A program made the position numbers and the translations under genes. From Heligmosomoides polygyrus polygyrus (lineage: Eukaryota; Nematoda; Chromadorea; Rhabditida; Heligmosomidae): 64,000 bases of DNA. Under the pieces are notes generated by a model, which made no database searches, was not told the origin of the DNA, and worked only from the letters and a program-made list of their open reading frames with translations. The stretch covers positions 10,554,332-10,618,331 of the forward strand of contig OX377201.1 of the NCBI GenBank assembly GCA_947396885.1. The letters are read 5' to 3'. Shown piece after piece: positions 51,515 to 62,531 of the stretch. Position 1 is the stretch's first letter, and each line of letters begins with the position of its first letter.

Positions 51515-52778
51515 ACAAGGTATCTCGAAAAAATGTATACCCTGTTTGAAAGGTGACAACTTCGCTCACAGTACAGCTACAGCTAAGAAGTTAAGAGGTC
51601 ATATAAAAGCTTAAGAAAATAGAATTTTTCTGACGTGTGATCCGTATGAATAGCGCCGTGCACTTGTCTGAAACCTTGCATTTTACAGCCGATTGATTGT
51701 GTTTCGCTTCAGTACTTGTTATAATCTCTTCGCAAAGTATCTGTATTAATTGATTTGAGCTCATTTTTTTTAAAAGTTAAAAACACGCTGCAACTTGCGA
51801 AAAGTGCAGGTATCCTAAAAAATGCAGGTACTATTCGAAAAGTTCTAACATTGCTGCTCTTGAAGCTCTTGAAGATATTTGAGGCTCATATGAAACCATA
51901 GGGTAACAAGATTCCAGTGCTGGGAAACCTTCAAGATACCGTCATGCTCCCACCAGAAACTTGCATTTCAGACTCGATTGATTGTGCACGGGCTGATTGC
52001 TTGTTCCAATCTTGCTGCTACCTAGCCAGATTAACTGTGCTGCGCTTTTTTATTTAACGTTTGCCGTTGCCCAGCAGCTGTAATTATGCCGACTAAATCC
52101 CATCCAGCTCGAATGTGGCTTCATCACTTCACAAAATCCACCCTGGAAAATGGGGCTCCTGCTCACATTCGTATTGTGCAATAATAAACTATCAAGACAC
52201 ATGTCGTTCACGTGACTGCCGAGTACTGAACCTTGAAAGAAGCGCAGCACAGGTTAATCAGGACAAGTGGTAACAAGATTGTAACAAGCTTTCAGCCAAT
52301 GCACAATCAATCGATTCCGCAATGCAAGGTTTCAGACGAGAGCGTGGCGCAATTCCGACTATTAACACGTTACAGAAAAGTGGTTACCCTGCACTTTCAT
52401 ATGAGTTTCAAGAGTCATGAAAAGCTTCACTAACAGCAATGTTATATCGTTTTAAGTACTACCTGCATTTTTTAGGATGCCCTGCACTTTTCGTAGGCCG
52501 TAATGCGTTTTAAGTTTTAAACCTTTGAGAAAAGCGAAAATCAATCAATACTGTCACTTTGTGAAGAAATTGTAACAAGCGTTCAAGCGAATCACATTCA
52601 ATTGAGAGTAAAGTGCAAATTTTCAGACAACTGCATGGCGCATTTCATGACGCTCAAATGTCAGAAAATTTCCATTTTCTTAAGCGTTTATAAGAGCCCT
52701 TAACTTCTTCAGTTCCTTTACTGTGAGAAAAGTTATAGCCTCTCTAACAGTGTATACATTTTTTGAGACGCCCTGTAT
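51515..52778. mobile_element. Foldback element, about 1.26 kb with about 500-bp inverted arms
   Basis: Arms of about 51,515-52,030 and 52,245-52,778. They share AAAAAATGTATAC/GTATACATTTTTT, AAAAATGCAGGTA/TACCTGCATTTTT, GCACAATCAATCGA and AACAAGATT pieces in opposite orientation. The loop of about 200 bp is unique. No transposase. Confidence 0.75.
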
Positions 52779-53065
52779 TCCCGAGTTTTCCAGACAGCTG
52801 TAGCAAGTTCTACATCTTGCCCCCCCCCCCCCACCCCTCTAACACGCATTGCGCTCTAATATCGAAGGGAAGCGAAAATGTGCAACAAAAGCGTTTGAGT
52901 GCATCGATGCGTCCTTCTTACATCAGCTGCTGGCCCACCTAATTGTCGACACCTTGTTCAAGGAAACGACTGCTTCTGATCCACAAACGTCAACGAGGCT
53001 TTGAAGTTTAGAGGAACCCATGAGTCTGCTGAAACAGCAGGTTTTTTCATTACGATCCTTACAGG
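52779..53065. other. Spacer with a C-run
   Basis: A poly-C tract of about 14 at 52,819-52,832. Nothing else was recognised. Confidence 0.45.
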
Positions 53066-53799
53066 ATGCACATTAATTATGGGCCTCAAACAATCGAAGT
53101 GTCATAGTAACACAAACAATTAAAAACGCAGAAAGACACTTCGCAACAAAACACTTCGCAACCTTTATTAAAGTCCTTAGTAGTCAAAAATTACATCCTT
53201 ATTCAAAGTGTCACCTCTTGCGCGTGTGCAGCTTCTCAGACTAGTCAAGAAGGCGTCAGAGGTAGTCCTCATCGAGATCATTCTACGGTTTCGCAAGTGA
53301 AGCTTTGAGCGAATCCAAGTTGTTGTAGCTTGTAGCTGAGATCTTCCGCTCTAAAGCTGATCAGACCGAAAAGTCAAGTGGATTCAGATCTGGTGGGTTT
53401 CATAGCCACTCTTCGTAGACGGTGAAATTGGGAAGCTCGCACTGACACCACGGCTGGACGACATGCGAATTGTGTGCAGGACCGAGTCTTGCTGAAAGCA
53501 CCACGGGTTGTCTCCGAAGTGAGAAATAGACCATGGCTTCAAAACTTTCTCTAGTACCGATTCCAGGTATATTTACTTATTGATCTTCACTTCAGCATCG
53601 ACGAACACCAGTGGCGTCTTGCCATCTGAGGGTATCGCATCCCAAACCATGACAGAGCTCGAATGCAGTTTTCGCGTTGGCTTCTTCTCTAGAAATGGCC
53701 TGCTTCTCATCTGCTGCGAGGATCCGGTCATTTGGTGTATTCACCATAGGTTCTATTGTAAAAACTTCCTCGTCACTGAGAACGAGGACAGCTTGCGCG

Positions 53800-54168
53800 C
53801 CACCTGCGACGCCTTCTACCAGAAGAGTCTCCAAAGTTGCGGTGAGCTTTTGCGGCGGAATTTTGACAGGATGTAGGGCCCTGTGTGGGGAGTCCGAAAC
53901 CGTAGTTGCTTTTTTCGGGATGCTCTTCTGTAGTCGAAAAAAAGCGTGTGGACACGTGAGCGCGAAATTCATGACGCCCTGCTGCCACCCAGCCTAATGT
54001 GGTCGCTTGGTGCAATGGGTAGCAATGCCGCCTGCCGGCCGCACCGGGTGGGTTTCATGGTTCGACCCCGGTGTCGTCACAGTTTTTGCAAACAACGGGT
54101 CGTTATTGCTATGTGCTTGCATGATCACAGGAGCCAATTTGTACACGATTGTTGCCTTTAGTAATTGT
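53800..54168 (+). repeat. Repeat B arm with tRNA-like segment
   Basis: GCGGTGAGCTTTTGCGGC to GTACACGATTGTTGCC. tRNA-like A-box CTTGGTGCAATGGGTAG and B-box GGTTCGACCCC near 54,005-54,075. Inverted partner at 55,280-55,640. Confidence 0.75.
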
Positions 54169-54330
54169 TAAGCATTTACTGATATCAAACCACATTCATG
54201 ACCTATTCCGCAAAGTAAATGTATTTGTGTGCATTTACGGAGCGTTGTTGATTTGATACAGTGCAGATACGAGGGAGAGGTAGCTCAAAAGAAAGCAGAA
54301 CAGAGCTACATTTACAGGGCCTATGTTATA

Positions 54331-55191
54331 CCAGGCTGTCCAATAATTCCTGTTCGAAAAATTTCAAAATTCTATAATTTTCCTTAGAAGTGTTATAATA
54401 TCAGGCAAGTGTAAAAACCTTCTAGAAGGCTCTCCAGAGTTCCACGCTAGGGGTATATAAGGCGCAGTCGCCGCGTCTAGCTACCAGTACAAGCTAAAAT
54501 GGACCAAGGTCGAATTCGTACGTTCGTGTACTACGAGTGGCTGCTGGGCAACGACACGGGCACCGCGGTCGCCAACATCTGCAGAGCGTGCAAGGAGGAT
54601 GCAGCGTCCCAACGCACAGTCAGGCGCTGGTTCGATGGTTTCGAGAGCGGCGACACGAGCCTCGAGGACAGGGAGCACAGCGGGAGGCCTTCTGCGGTGG
54701 CTGATGACGAAGTCCGTCGCTGTATCAAGGAGAAGCCGGAAGCCACTACCCGTGAACCGGCGACGACGCTCGGCTGCAGCAAGTCCACCATCCACAATCC
54801 GAGAAAAGCGTCCCCGACGGGCCACGGTCCACCTGCTGCACGACAACGCGCGCCCCCGCGCGAGGAGATCCAGCAGAAGTTGGCGACGCTCGGCTGGGAG
54901 ACGGTTGCCCATCCGCCGTATTCCCCGGACCTCGCCCCTCCGACTACCACCTGTTCCGTCCGCTGAAGTACAATTTGGCCGGAACAAAATTCACCAACTA
55001 CGACAACCTCAAATCCGACATCGCGCACTTCTTCGAGTTCTGGGCGAAGGGCATCGGCCACCTGCCCAATCGATGGACCACTGTTGTGGATAACTGTGGT
55101 GATTACATTGTTGATTAGACTTGTTTTTCAATAAAGTTGAAAAAAATTAAAAATTGTGAAATTTTCGGACAAGAATTATTGGACAGCCTGG
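54331..55191 (+). mobile_element. mariner element, 861 bp, internally deleted, intact ends
   Basis: The terminal inverted repeats CCAGGCTGTCCAATAATTCC and the complement GAATTATTGGACAGCCTGG are flanked by TA on both sides (54,329-54,330 and 55,192-55,193). The transposase starts at ATG 54,499: YYEWLLGNDTGTAVANICRA, then RTVRRWFDGFESGDTSLEDR and EHSGRPSA form the helix-turn-helix half. After GCSKSTIHN the catalytic core is lost up to the second-D region (LLHDNARPR in another frame), then HPPYSPDLAP and a frameshifted SDYHLFRPLK and NYDNLKSD to the stop at about 55,116. It cannot encode an active enzyme, but both ends are good substrates in appearance. Confidence 0.92.
54452..54462 (+). promoter_or_regulatory. 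TATA-like promoter element of the mariner
   Basis: GTATATAAGG lies about 40 bp before the transposase ATG at 54,499, in the expected place for its own promoter. Confidence 0.5.
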
Positions 55192-55279
55192 TACTTCGGC
55201 GACGCTGTTGTCGGCGACGTCGGTGACAGTGTTCCGCGCAGCACAGCGTCGCCGACGCGTCGCTGAAGTATAACATAAG

Positions 55280-55640
55280 CCTAAGTGAAAGCATTAATCG
55301 TGTGCAAATTGACTCCTGTGGTCAAGCACATAATAATAACGAGCCGATGTGCGCAGAAACTGGGGCTTCACCGGGGGTCGAACCGTAAAACCCATTCATT
55401 GCGGCTGAGAGGCAACATCGCTGTCCACTGCGCCAGCCAAACACATTCGGCTAAGTGGCAGCAGGGCGTGATCAACTTTGTGCCCACATTTCCACTCGCC
55501 TTTTTTCAACCACAGAAGAGCCTTCCGAAAAAATGACTGCCGTTTTTGACTCCCCACATAGGACCGTACATCCTGTAAAAATTCCACCGCAAAAGCTCAC
55601 CACCACTTGGGAGACTCTCGTTGTGAGAAGCTGCATACGC
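55280..55640 (-). repeat. Repeat B arm, inverted
   Basis: Inverted partner of 53,800-54,168: GCATTAATCGTGTGC, GGGGGTCGAACCGTAAAACC (B-box complement region) and ACTGCGCCAGCC (A-box complement). Confidence 0.75.
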
Positions 55641-55888
55641 GCAAGAGGAGGGCACTTTAAATGAAGATTGTGTTATTTAATCGTTAAGGACCTTAATAAA
55701 GACTGTGAAGACTTTTTCTCCGTTTTGAATTGTTGGTGTTACTATGACACTTCGATTTTTGAGGCCCATAATTAATGCACATTCTGTAAACTGCATACAA
55801 CTGAATGACTAATTCTGAATCCATTTGGTGATCTTTATTAAAATCCAAAAAAATATTCAGTAAAGCCATCCTAATCAAAGGTGCCATC

Positions 55889-58800
55889 CTAATCAAAGGT
55901 GTACATCCGCAGATATCTGTCCAGGCAGTATTGGTCCTGGTGATTGACGAAGAACAACTGCATGTTCAGAGACTGTCGATCTCTGTCGGCTCTCATAAGC
56001 ACGTAGCGCTCGTCGTTCAACAGAGTGCGAATGAGATCGATGAACTGCGAGATGTCGTTGTTCCTCGGCTCGTGGTAGAGGAGGTTCACCTGAGCGAAAA
56101 CGTATTGACTAAAGTTCAAAAAAGCCATAAAAATCGGGGACACTCATAGAAATGTGGCTAAGATTCACCTGGCATACGATGACGTCGTTGGGTTCCGTGA
56201 GAAGCAGATTGGCATACACGTTCGACTTGGTTTCGGAGCCGATCAGCATCAAATCGACGATTCCACCCACGCGATTTCCGATCATACCCATCACGTCGAC
56301 CCCGTCATCTGAATCGCGATCATGGGTAGGGAAAGTTAAGGATTAGTCGCGATACTCCACTCGTAACCTTCACTATTTTCATTTTGATTTGAACGCTTTT
56401 CAAACAAAGACATGGGTATCTAAAGTTAAGCAAGACAAGGTAAAATAAAGGATAAACGGATAAAGGAATCCCTTTCGACATGCGCTACGCATTCTACTTC
56501 TACAAAATGTCGTGAGGAGATTTGAATGCGTATTTGGCCACACAATAACTTGCGGTTACAAGCTGGTGGACAAGTCAGTGCTTGAGCCACCGGGAAGGAG
56601 CTATAATATTAGGGGGGGGGGGGCAAAAGTAATGAGACTCTCCATGCCGTGTCCATATATCTCGTGACTACAGTCTGGTTTCGTGCTTATCGTATTTGAA
56701 TGTTTGTATGCTACCTACCGAGAAATGACCACTTTCGCCCTTTCCAGAAGCATGCCAAAACCGCAGTCTGTCTCATGCCGAAACCCCAGTCTGACGAGTC
56801 GACTTGTGTCGCGCAAATCTCGCCCAATTCCCAACCCCGAGCAGCCTGGGCTCAATATTCACGCAAGATGAGAAGTACGTCTTCTACCTTAACCCTGCCA
56901 AGCAGCGAGTCTGGGTGAGGCCTGGTGAATTGTTACCGACCATCGTTCGGCGAGATGTTCACGGCGAGAAGCATCTTTGGAGCTTTTGGGTCTGCGCCCA
57001 TGGATCGGTTTACCGGAGGCTGTTTCCCAAGAGCACCGCGATGAACTCCAAGACCATGGTGAACGAAATAGAGGAGATGGGCCGGCGACTCCCTCTTATT
57101 CATTCGCAGCGCGTCAAGTAGGTCCTCCTTTTCGACAACGCCGCACCCCATCGGGAACAAGTAACCACGGATAAGCTTGCCCAGCTGGGCTACGTTCACA
57201 TGCCACCGTATTCGTCATCTCTCCAAGCGACTAGCAACACTTCTTGGGCCTACGGGACTTCCTGGACGGAAGGGACACAAGAACCCAAGCAGTGCTTGAC
57301 AACCATATCGAGCAGTTGATCAACACCAGACCTAAGCAGTTCTGGAAGGATGGGATCAGGAAGTTGGCTGAACGATGACAACAAGTCACTGACCTTAATG
57401 GCATACACATTCCTCAGTATCCGTTGATTTGTAATTGAGTTATAAAGAAATAAAGATTCTTTTCAATTTGTCTCGTTACTTTTGGCCACCTAGTAAATAG
57501 GCTCGTATGAAAGTTGTGGCGAAACGAATTTTTAAAAGCTTTTCAATTTAATAATATTAGATTCATATCTTTTAGTTGCTTGTTCATTACTTTTTGTGTT
57601 TTAATATTTGTCCTTCCCAGACAAGCCTGGTACCATTTCACCGCCCCGGAGGGGTGGAAGGCTTGATTAGCCTGGAAATCCGAACCAGCAACCTAATATC
57701 GACTGCAAGCGAAGATCAGCAGCACCTTATCCGACTGCGCTAAACGCGCCCGCATAATTTATAATAAGGGCAAAATTTTCTTTTGGGTGCAAGCCTAGAA
57801 AGGGGGACCACTCCGTATCAATTCCTGACTGTTAGCTTTACCCGGCCGAAGAAGCCAACATAGGTGTTCTTCTACTGGTAGAATGCATAACTAGCAGCCA
57901 TTTGCGCCTTTGCTCCGAATGGTTTTGTACAAAATCATTGGATGTTATAAGGGAAGAATATCGCGGTCTCCCCTCCCCTTCCACCTCCATCGCTTTGGAC
58001 TTGAACCATCATTTCTTTTTAAAAAGCTATGAAAAAAAAACTTCTATAAGGATAGTGTGTCTTATGTAGAAACTGGGCGCGTGTAGCGCAGTCGGAGGAG
58101 GCGCGACTGTCACGTGCACCCGATACCAGGTTCCTGGTTCGGATTTCCCGCCCAGGCCAACCAAGTTTCCATCTCTCCGGGGTCGGTGAATTGGTACCAG
58201 ATTTGTATGGGAAGGGTAAAGCGCTGACTCATTTATCGGCTGACCACCGCAAGTCATTGTATGGCCAAATAAGCATTCATATCGCCTCAACGACATCCCG
58301 TAGAAGTAGAATGCGTGGCGCATCCCAACAGGGATTGAGTAACGCCGTCCTTCATCTTTTTATCCTTTATTTGTTGTGCGAGGACGCCCCATGTCGACAG
58401 AACCAGTTGGAATGAGCTTTTCAAAGAAAAGCAAAACAAAAGACACACGACAAGAAGACAAAAAATGTTTGCACCAAGACTACAAACAACATCACTCCAA
58501 TGAGTCATCCTTTGAGGCACCTATCAATAACCCTTGTTAAGTGGATTTTCGTATAGCATATTTTTTTGGAAAATTTCAAAACCTCCAAACCAGCTCTTTG
58601 AGTAAAAAAGGACGCCAGTAATGGAGACCTTGCATTAGGAAAACGAATTTCGCATCTGCAGCCTCCTGTGTTTGAAGAGGAACTTGTGTGAGATTTGTCG
58701 AGACGTAAGCGTACATAATCACTGATAATTTTGTATGAACAAGTCGGTTCTCTCTACGAAGTGACAGGGAAGAAAGATTGAAATTTTTGCTACAAACCTT

Positions 58801-61418
58801 GGTAGGTTGGATGGATAAATAAAGAAATAAATAGATAAACAAATAAATAGTCCCAATGACAGCCAATGGAAGTTGAATGCGTGGCGCATCCCAAAAGAAA
58901 TTGATTAACACTACCCTTTATTCCCCATTCTTTTCATCTGCCTACAGGTCATCTCTCTCACGAAGAGAATTTGCCCTCTAAATGGCTACCGATCGACGGC
59001 CCGAACTAACTTGGAGCGTTGGCATCACGTGCGGTGAACATGCTCAGCGGCAGATGTCGAATCCGTTCCGATTCATTGTGGGCTCGTTGGTCGTCAATGG
59101 CCAGCAGCCGGCATTTGTCGTTGTCCGCCTGTAAAGTCGTCGTTGGTGGCGGTATTGCCTTCAGAATTGACGCTTGCACTTCTTGCTGACGACGTGATCG
59201 CCTCAGATAACAGCCTCAGCAGCTCCTCGTCAACAGGTTCTCTACAGCCAGCCAGCCCCCAACGACCGCTTACCAGTAGTCGTTCCTCCACCTCCGCATT
59301 TCGCGCGTTCTCCATCGACACCACCGTGCACTTTGAGTCGACCAGCGTCTGAAAGTGCGATCTGAGGTAGGATAAACACTGGCTTGGCGCACCAAAAATG
59401 CCATTACTGGTTGAATGGTCATGAAATTCCTATCCTTTTCTGTAGAGTATTCTTCTATAACTTATTTTGAGGAGCGAAAATGGGATCTATCCTAGTAGGA
59501 AAGAGCCCATGGTATTTTGACTAACTGTTCATTCTGTTGGGCTTGTTCAAGAGCTTCATCTGGTGTCCCACGATATTGACTTTTCTTTGAGAAATTCAAA
59601 TGAATTGGTGACATGGTATGACAATACGAACACAATTCTCACTTTAGGGTCACCCACTCCCAACTAGGATAGACCTCGAAACTATGCCAGTTGAGATTGC
59701 ACTTTTCCCAAGTTTATTAATGATAGTATAATATCATTTCCATTAAGCGCGATGTTCCATAAATGTCGTCAACAGTTGAATCGCCATAGAATTCTTATTT
59801 CCAAATTCCAAATTTGTTTTTCCAAATTCTGTTTCCAAATTGTTTTATTCCGAATTCGCTACAGGTCGAGAAGATGAGCAGCAGGTATTGCTGAGAACGC
59901 TCCAGCCAATCAGACGCATCGAATAACTTTTCGATTCAAATGGACATCGTTCGGTCGGTACCGTGCGTGCCTTTGGTTGGGGATCTGCCTGGTTATGATT
60001 TTCTCGCGCGTTCCTACCTTGCAATGCTGCTCAAGTTCGCGACATGGACCCCAAATTCTTACCAGATGTTTTCAAGGATATTCTGTAATTTCTTTTGAAG
60101 CGCAAGAAGGCAAAAATGTTCCGATTGAGATCGGTCCATGCATTTGTCGAAAGTGCTGCGATGTTTACGGGATTGCTTGTGTAAATGCTTCTTTGGTGGA
60201 TCTTTTTTTCAAAAAAAAGTGCGGAAGTTCTCGTGTTTGTATCTTACAAACCTTATTCTAATCGGCCAATTATCTATTAATTGGGATAAAGGGTAAAGGA
60301 TAAGGGGAGGCGTTACTCATTCCGTTCTGGGATGCGCCACGCTTGTTACCCCTACAGGATATCGTGGAAGCGATTTGTATGAAATTTTGTATGAATTTTT
60401 TTAAAATTATCTAAAGAAGTCATCATACCAATTCTTCTAAGGCAATATAAAAAACTTGGCCGATATCTTCAGGATGTGGCCCAGTAGTTTTCAGCTCTAC
60501 TAGGTTGCTTCTTGTTGCTTGTTATTTCTTCTGTTCACAATTACTTCAACCTGTGTTCAGAAAAACACTTGCTTTGTTTTTCTTTAGCACGGGTATCTAT
60601 GTAGTAAATAAATAAATAAATAAATAAATATGGACACAGTATGTTGAGAAAGGCAATAGGTATGAGAAGAGGGAAACCTAAACAATTACGACTGAACTCA
60701 CTTTGAAATGAGAGCTGCTAACAAGAAGAAGTATGCGGTTTGAGGATTTAATTGTATTTGGAGAAAGCTTTGAAAAATGATCTGTACTCAAAAACTCAAA
60801 ATTACTTTGGAGGAGTAGTTTTGTGTAAACAAGCGGTTTGCCAATGTATCTTCGTTTTCACAGTAGTGTAGTCGAATGTTTATCGACGTTTCGGGCCTTA
60901 AACCCTTCTTTTTCCTTTAGATTTGTAAATAGTCTAAATAAGTACAAGTCGCCAATGAGTCCTGCACGGGAAGGCAGGTGCGCGCCAACCAATCAGAGCA
61001 CCGACGAATTGTGCTAAAAGTTGTCGCCTAAAATATAGGTCCCACTATGGATGGTGAACGATCGCATTCATTCTTTAACAGCAAAGATTTACATAAATGA
61101 CATCCTTCCACAAATCATCAAGTAGAGAATGGGCCATGCATAGCGAAAGCAAGGCACGATTTCAACAGCAAACCATCTGTAAAATTTCCGCCTTTTCCTT
61201 CAAATTCAGCTAGCTAAAGCGTTAAAAAATTTATGACCACTCAAAGAGTTATAACTTTTCCTGAAACACCCGATGCAAAGGATGAGAGCCCTTTCACTGA
61301 CCGTATTCATATTCTGTATGAAGTAGACGTTGTAGGAGCCGGATGTCGGATAGGATCGTAGGCTGATTTGAGCGTTCACTGAGCACTGGTCGCTCACTGT
61401 GGGCAGTATTCGCCACAG
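55889..61418 (-). CDS. Multi-exon host gene, family unknown (3' part, 210 codons)
   Basis: Five exons on the minus strand in order: 61,418-61,302; 59,348-59,274; 59,128-59,029; 56,308-56,169; 56,089-55,889 (stop TAG). Acceptors are TTTTCAG- or TTACAG-like and all phases fit (0,0,1,0). The product reads SDQCSVNAQISLRSYPTSGS, DSKCTVVSMENARN, DNDKCRLLAIDDQRAHNESE, a glycine-rich DGVDVMGMIGNRVGGIVDLM, PNDVIVCQVNLLYHEPRNND, FIDLIRTLLNDERYVLMRAD and ends YCLDRYLRMYTFD. Even composition and a scatter of cysteines point to a folded, conserved protein. There is no transmembrane segment. I do not recognise the family. The 5' exons lie upstream of 61,418 or outside the window. Confidence 0.7.
56449..56582 (-). 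repeat. SINE-A fragment
   Basis: Tail and 3' half in reverse (GATAAAGGAATCCC, GCGCTACGCATTCTACTTCT). The head is lost next to a mariner. Intronic in the minus-strand gene. Confidence 0.8.
56612..57491 (+). mobile_element. mariner-like element, 5' part deleted
   Basis: The ends GGCAAAAGTAATGAGAC (56,622) and the complement GTCTCGTTACTTTTGGCC (57,470-57,488) are terminal inverted repeats bordered by TA. The transposase remnant reads VFYLNPAKQRVWVRPGE, GSVYRRLFPKSTAMNSK, then across a stop LLFDNAAPHREQV (second D) and LAQLGYVHMPPYSS. A G-run of about 12 lies at the left end. Inactive. Confidence 0.85.
57611..57752 (-). repeat. SINE-A fragment (5' half)
   Basis: From CTTCCCAGACAAGCCTGG to the tRNA-like head complement CTGCGCTAAACGCGCCC. 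The 3' half is missing. Confidence 0.85.
57753..58074. other. Intron sequence, nothing recognised
   Basis: Spacer between two SINE copies in the 2.7-kb intron of the minus-strand gene. Confidence 0.4.
58075..58367 (+). repeat. SINE-A copy, near-consensus
   Basis: Head GGGCGCGTGTAGCGCAGTCG, B-box-like GGTTCGGATTTCC, full body and tail. Antisense to the host gene. Confidence 0.92.
58368..58866. other. Intron sequence with an (AAAT)n-like tail
   Basis: 58,815-58,850 is a degenerate (AAAT/AGAT)n run, possibly the tail of a plus-strand retroelement fragment. The body is unassigned. Confidence 0.4.
58867..58937 (+). repeat. SINE-A fragment (3' end)
   Basis: GAATGCGTGGCGCATCCC through a mutated tail (CCTTTATTCCC). 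It ends about 90 bp from the splice donor side of the exon at 59,029. Confidence 0.75.
59349..60281. other. Intron sequence with a diverged MITE
   Basis: 59,885-60,050 carries CCAGCCAATCAGACGC and TGCTGCTCAAGTTCGCGACA, similar to the MITE at 21,975-22,140 but heavily mutated. The rest is unassigned. Confidence 0.45.
60282..60380 (-). repeat. SINE-A fragment (3' half)
   Basis: GGATAAAGGGTAAAGG tail, then GGGATGCGCCACGC and a mutated remainder. Confidence 0.8.
60381..61301. repeat. Intron with (AAAT)n tail, PLE-like end and MITE scrap
   Basis: (TAAA)n at 60,602-60,632. At 60,870-60,925 the minus strand reads GGGTTTAAGGCCCGAAACGT then CGATAAAC, the PLE-type terminal motif. At 60,985-61,005 is GCGCGCCAACCAATCAGAGC, a scrap of the CCAATCAG MITE family. 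Confidence 0.5.
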
Positions 61419-62531
61419 CTGAAAATATGCATGAAACTTCCGGAACCGAATGACTGCCGTGCAGCTGTTCCTGCCTGCTCTGCATTTTATGGGGGCGCTG
61501 CGATCAGCTGCACTTTCTTTCAGTTTTTGAGAACGTTAATCAATCGCCATGCTGCTCCAACTCATTCATGCGCCGTATTTTAAGACCGGCTCAGACATAC
61601 ATGAAACTATCTGCTACATTTGCTCTGCTGCATACTGCATCGGTACCGTTCTCACGTCGATTTGGACACATTTCATGTATCTTGAGCAGTTTTGAAATCA
61701 GACTGAACACCTTCCAAATCATATTGGGCATCTTTCAGGTTTGTTTAGACACTCTGTGATTGTCAGAATAAATTTTTGTACCAGCAGGATCCTCTATTAT
61801 TGGGAACTGACGCCACATCCTTCATATAGCTCTGACCAAGGATCATCGGTCTGTCATTTGCTTCGCTCCCTTTAATAAGGAACGTTGAAAGCGTAAAAAA
61901 TAAAAATGCACATTTTCTTTTTCCAAAGTGGTTCGTTTCGCAACCTATCTCCAGACGAACCTTTTTTGTTATAACACTTTCCCGATGGCTCTTCCGCGAA
62001 AAGGAAGGTGTTATAAAAACTTTGATTGTTTAAAATTACAATTACAATTTTGATGACTTTAATGTATTTAAGCTTAAAACGTCTGAAAAACTTAAATTTT
62101 ATATTTTATATTCATTTTTGGTATTTTCGCTTTACTGTTTAACGCATATGAAGTTTACATATATGTTAAAATATAACTTAGTTAATTTATATTTAAAATA
62201 TGGGGGACTTTGGTTATTTTTATGAAGATTTAGAAATCTACAGAACGTTGACTACATGACAATCAGCTGACTCTTGTCCTCGTTCTAACAAAAATAACTA
62301 CATTGTAATACAGTATTCGCTACCAGAATGGATAAATCATATCATACTACAATGTAAGTCATTTTGTTTTCGCAAGAGTGTTAATCCAGTGGCATCATTT
62401 TATATCTTAGCCTTGTCTTTAGCCTTAAATTATTTACGTCCAATTAATTATATTAAATTTTGTCATAAAATAGAACTCCTGACCATGTCCAAAAGCACAG
62501 TTGCACAAGTATAAACATTGGTATATATGAA
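61419..62531. other. AT-rich region; possible upstream exon not confirmed
   Basis: On the minus strand 61,766-61,865 reads RPMILGQSYMKDVASVPNNR, which looks protein-like, but no donor in phase with the exon at 61,418 was found. 61,960-62,030 is a reversed relative of 4,785-4,905. The remainder is A/T-rich. Confidence 0.3.

Larger units (their letters stand above)
54317..55281. mobile_element. Small GC-rich palindrome (MITE) split by a mariner
   Basis: GGGCCTATGTTATA (54,317-54,330) and, after the mariner, CTTCGGCGACGC through GCGTCGCTGAAGTATAACAT (55,194-55,278) reassemble into one element of about 100 bp. Its arms (GCCTATGTTATACTTC) are complementary. The mariner used the TA inside the left arm. 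Confidence 0.7.
53066..55790 (-). mobile_element. Tc1/mariner-type (maT-like) element with long inverted ends and nested insertions
   Basis: Terminal inverted repeats of about 170 bp: 53,066-53,240 and 55,622-55,790 (GTGTCATAGTAACAC, TGCAYATTAATTATGGGCCT and CTCTTGCGCGTRTGCAGCTTCTCA). The minus-strand transposase part spans about 53,690-53,200: LGCDTLRW, PLVFVDAEVKINK, a FQQDS-type second-D remnant near 53,490 and a NPPDLNPLDFSV-type third-D region. The right arm includes the inverted coding end RSCIRARGGHFK. Inside lie repeat B arms, a small palindrome and a mariner. Confidence 0.7.

Noticed and set aside
54499..54966. Intact gene encoding a SETMAR-like transposase
   Set aside because: The frame lacks the first catalytic region and runs out of frame before the last one; it is an internally deleted mariner.
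61766..61865. Additional exon of the minus-strand gene
   Set aside because: The peptide looks plausible, but no donor gives the phase needed by the next exon without using weak sites.
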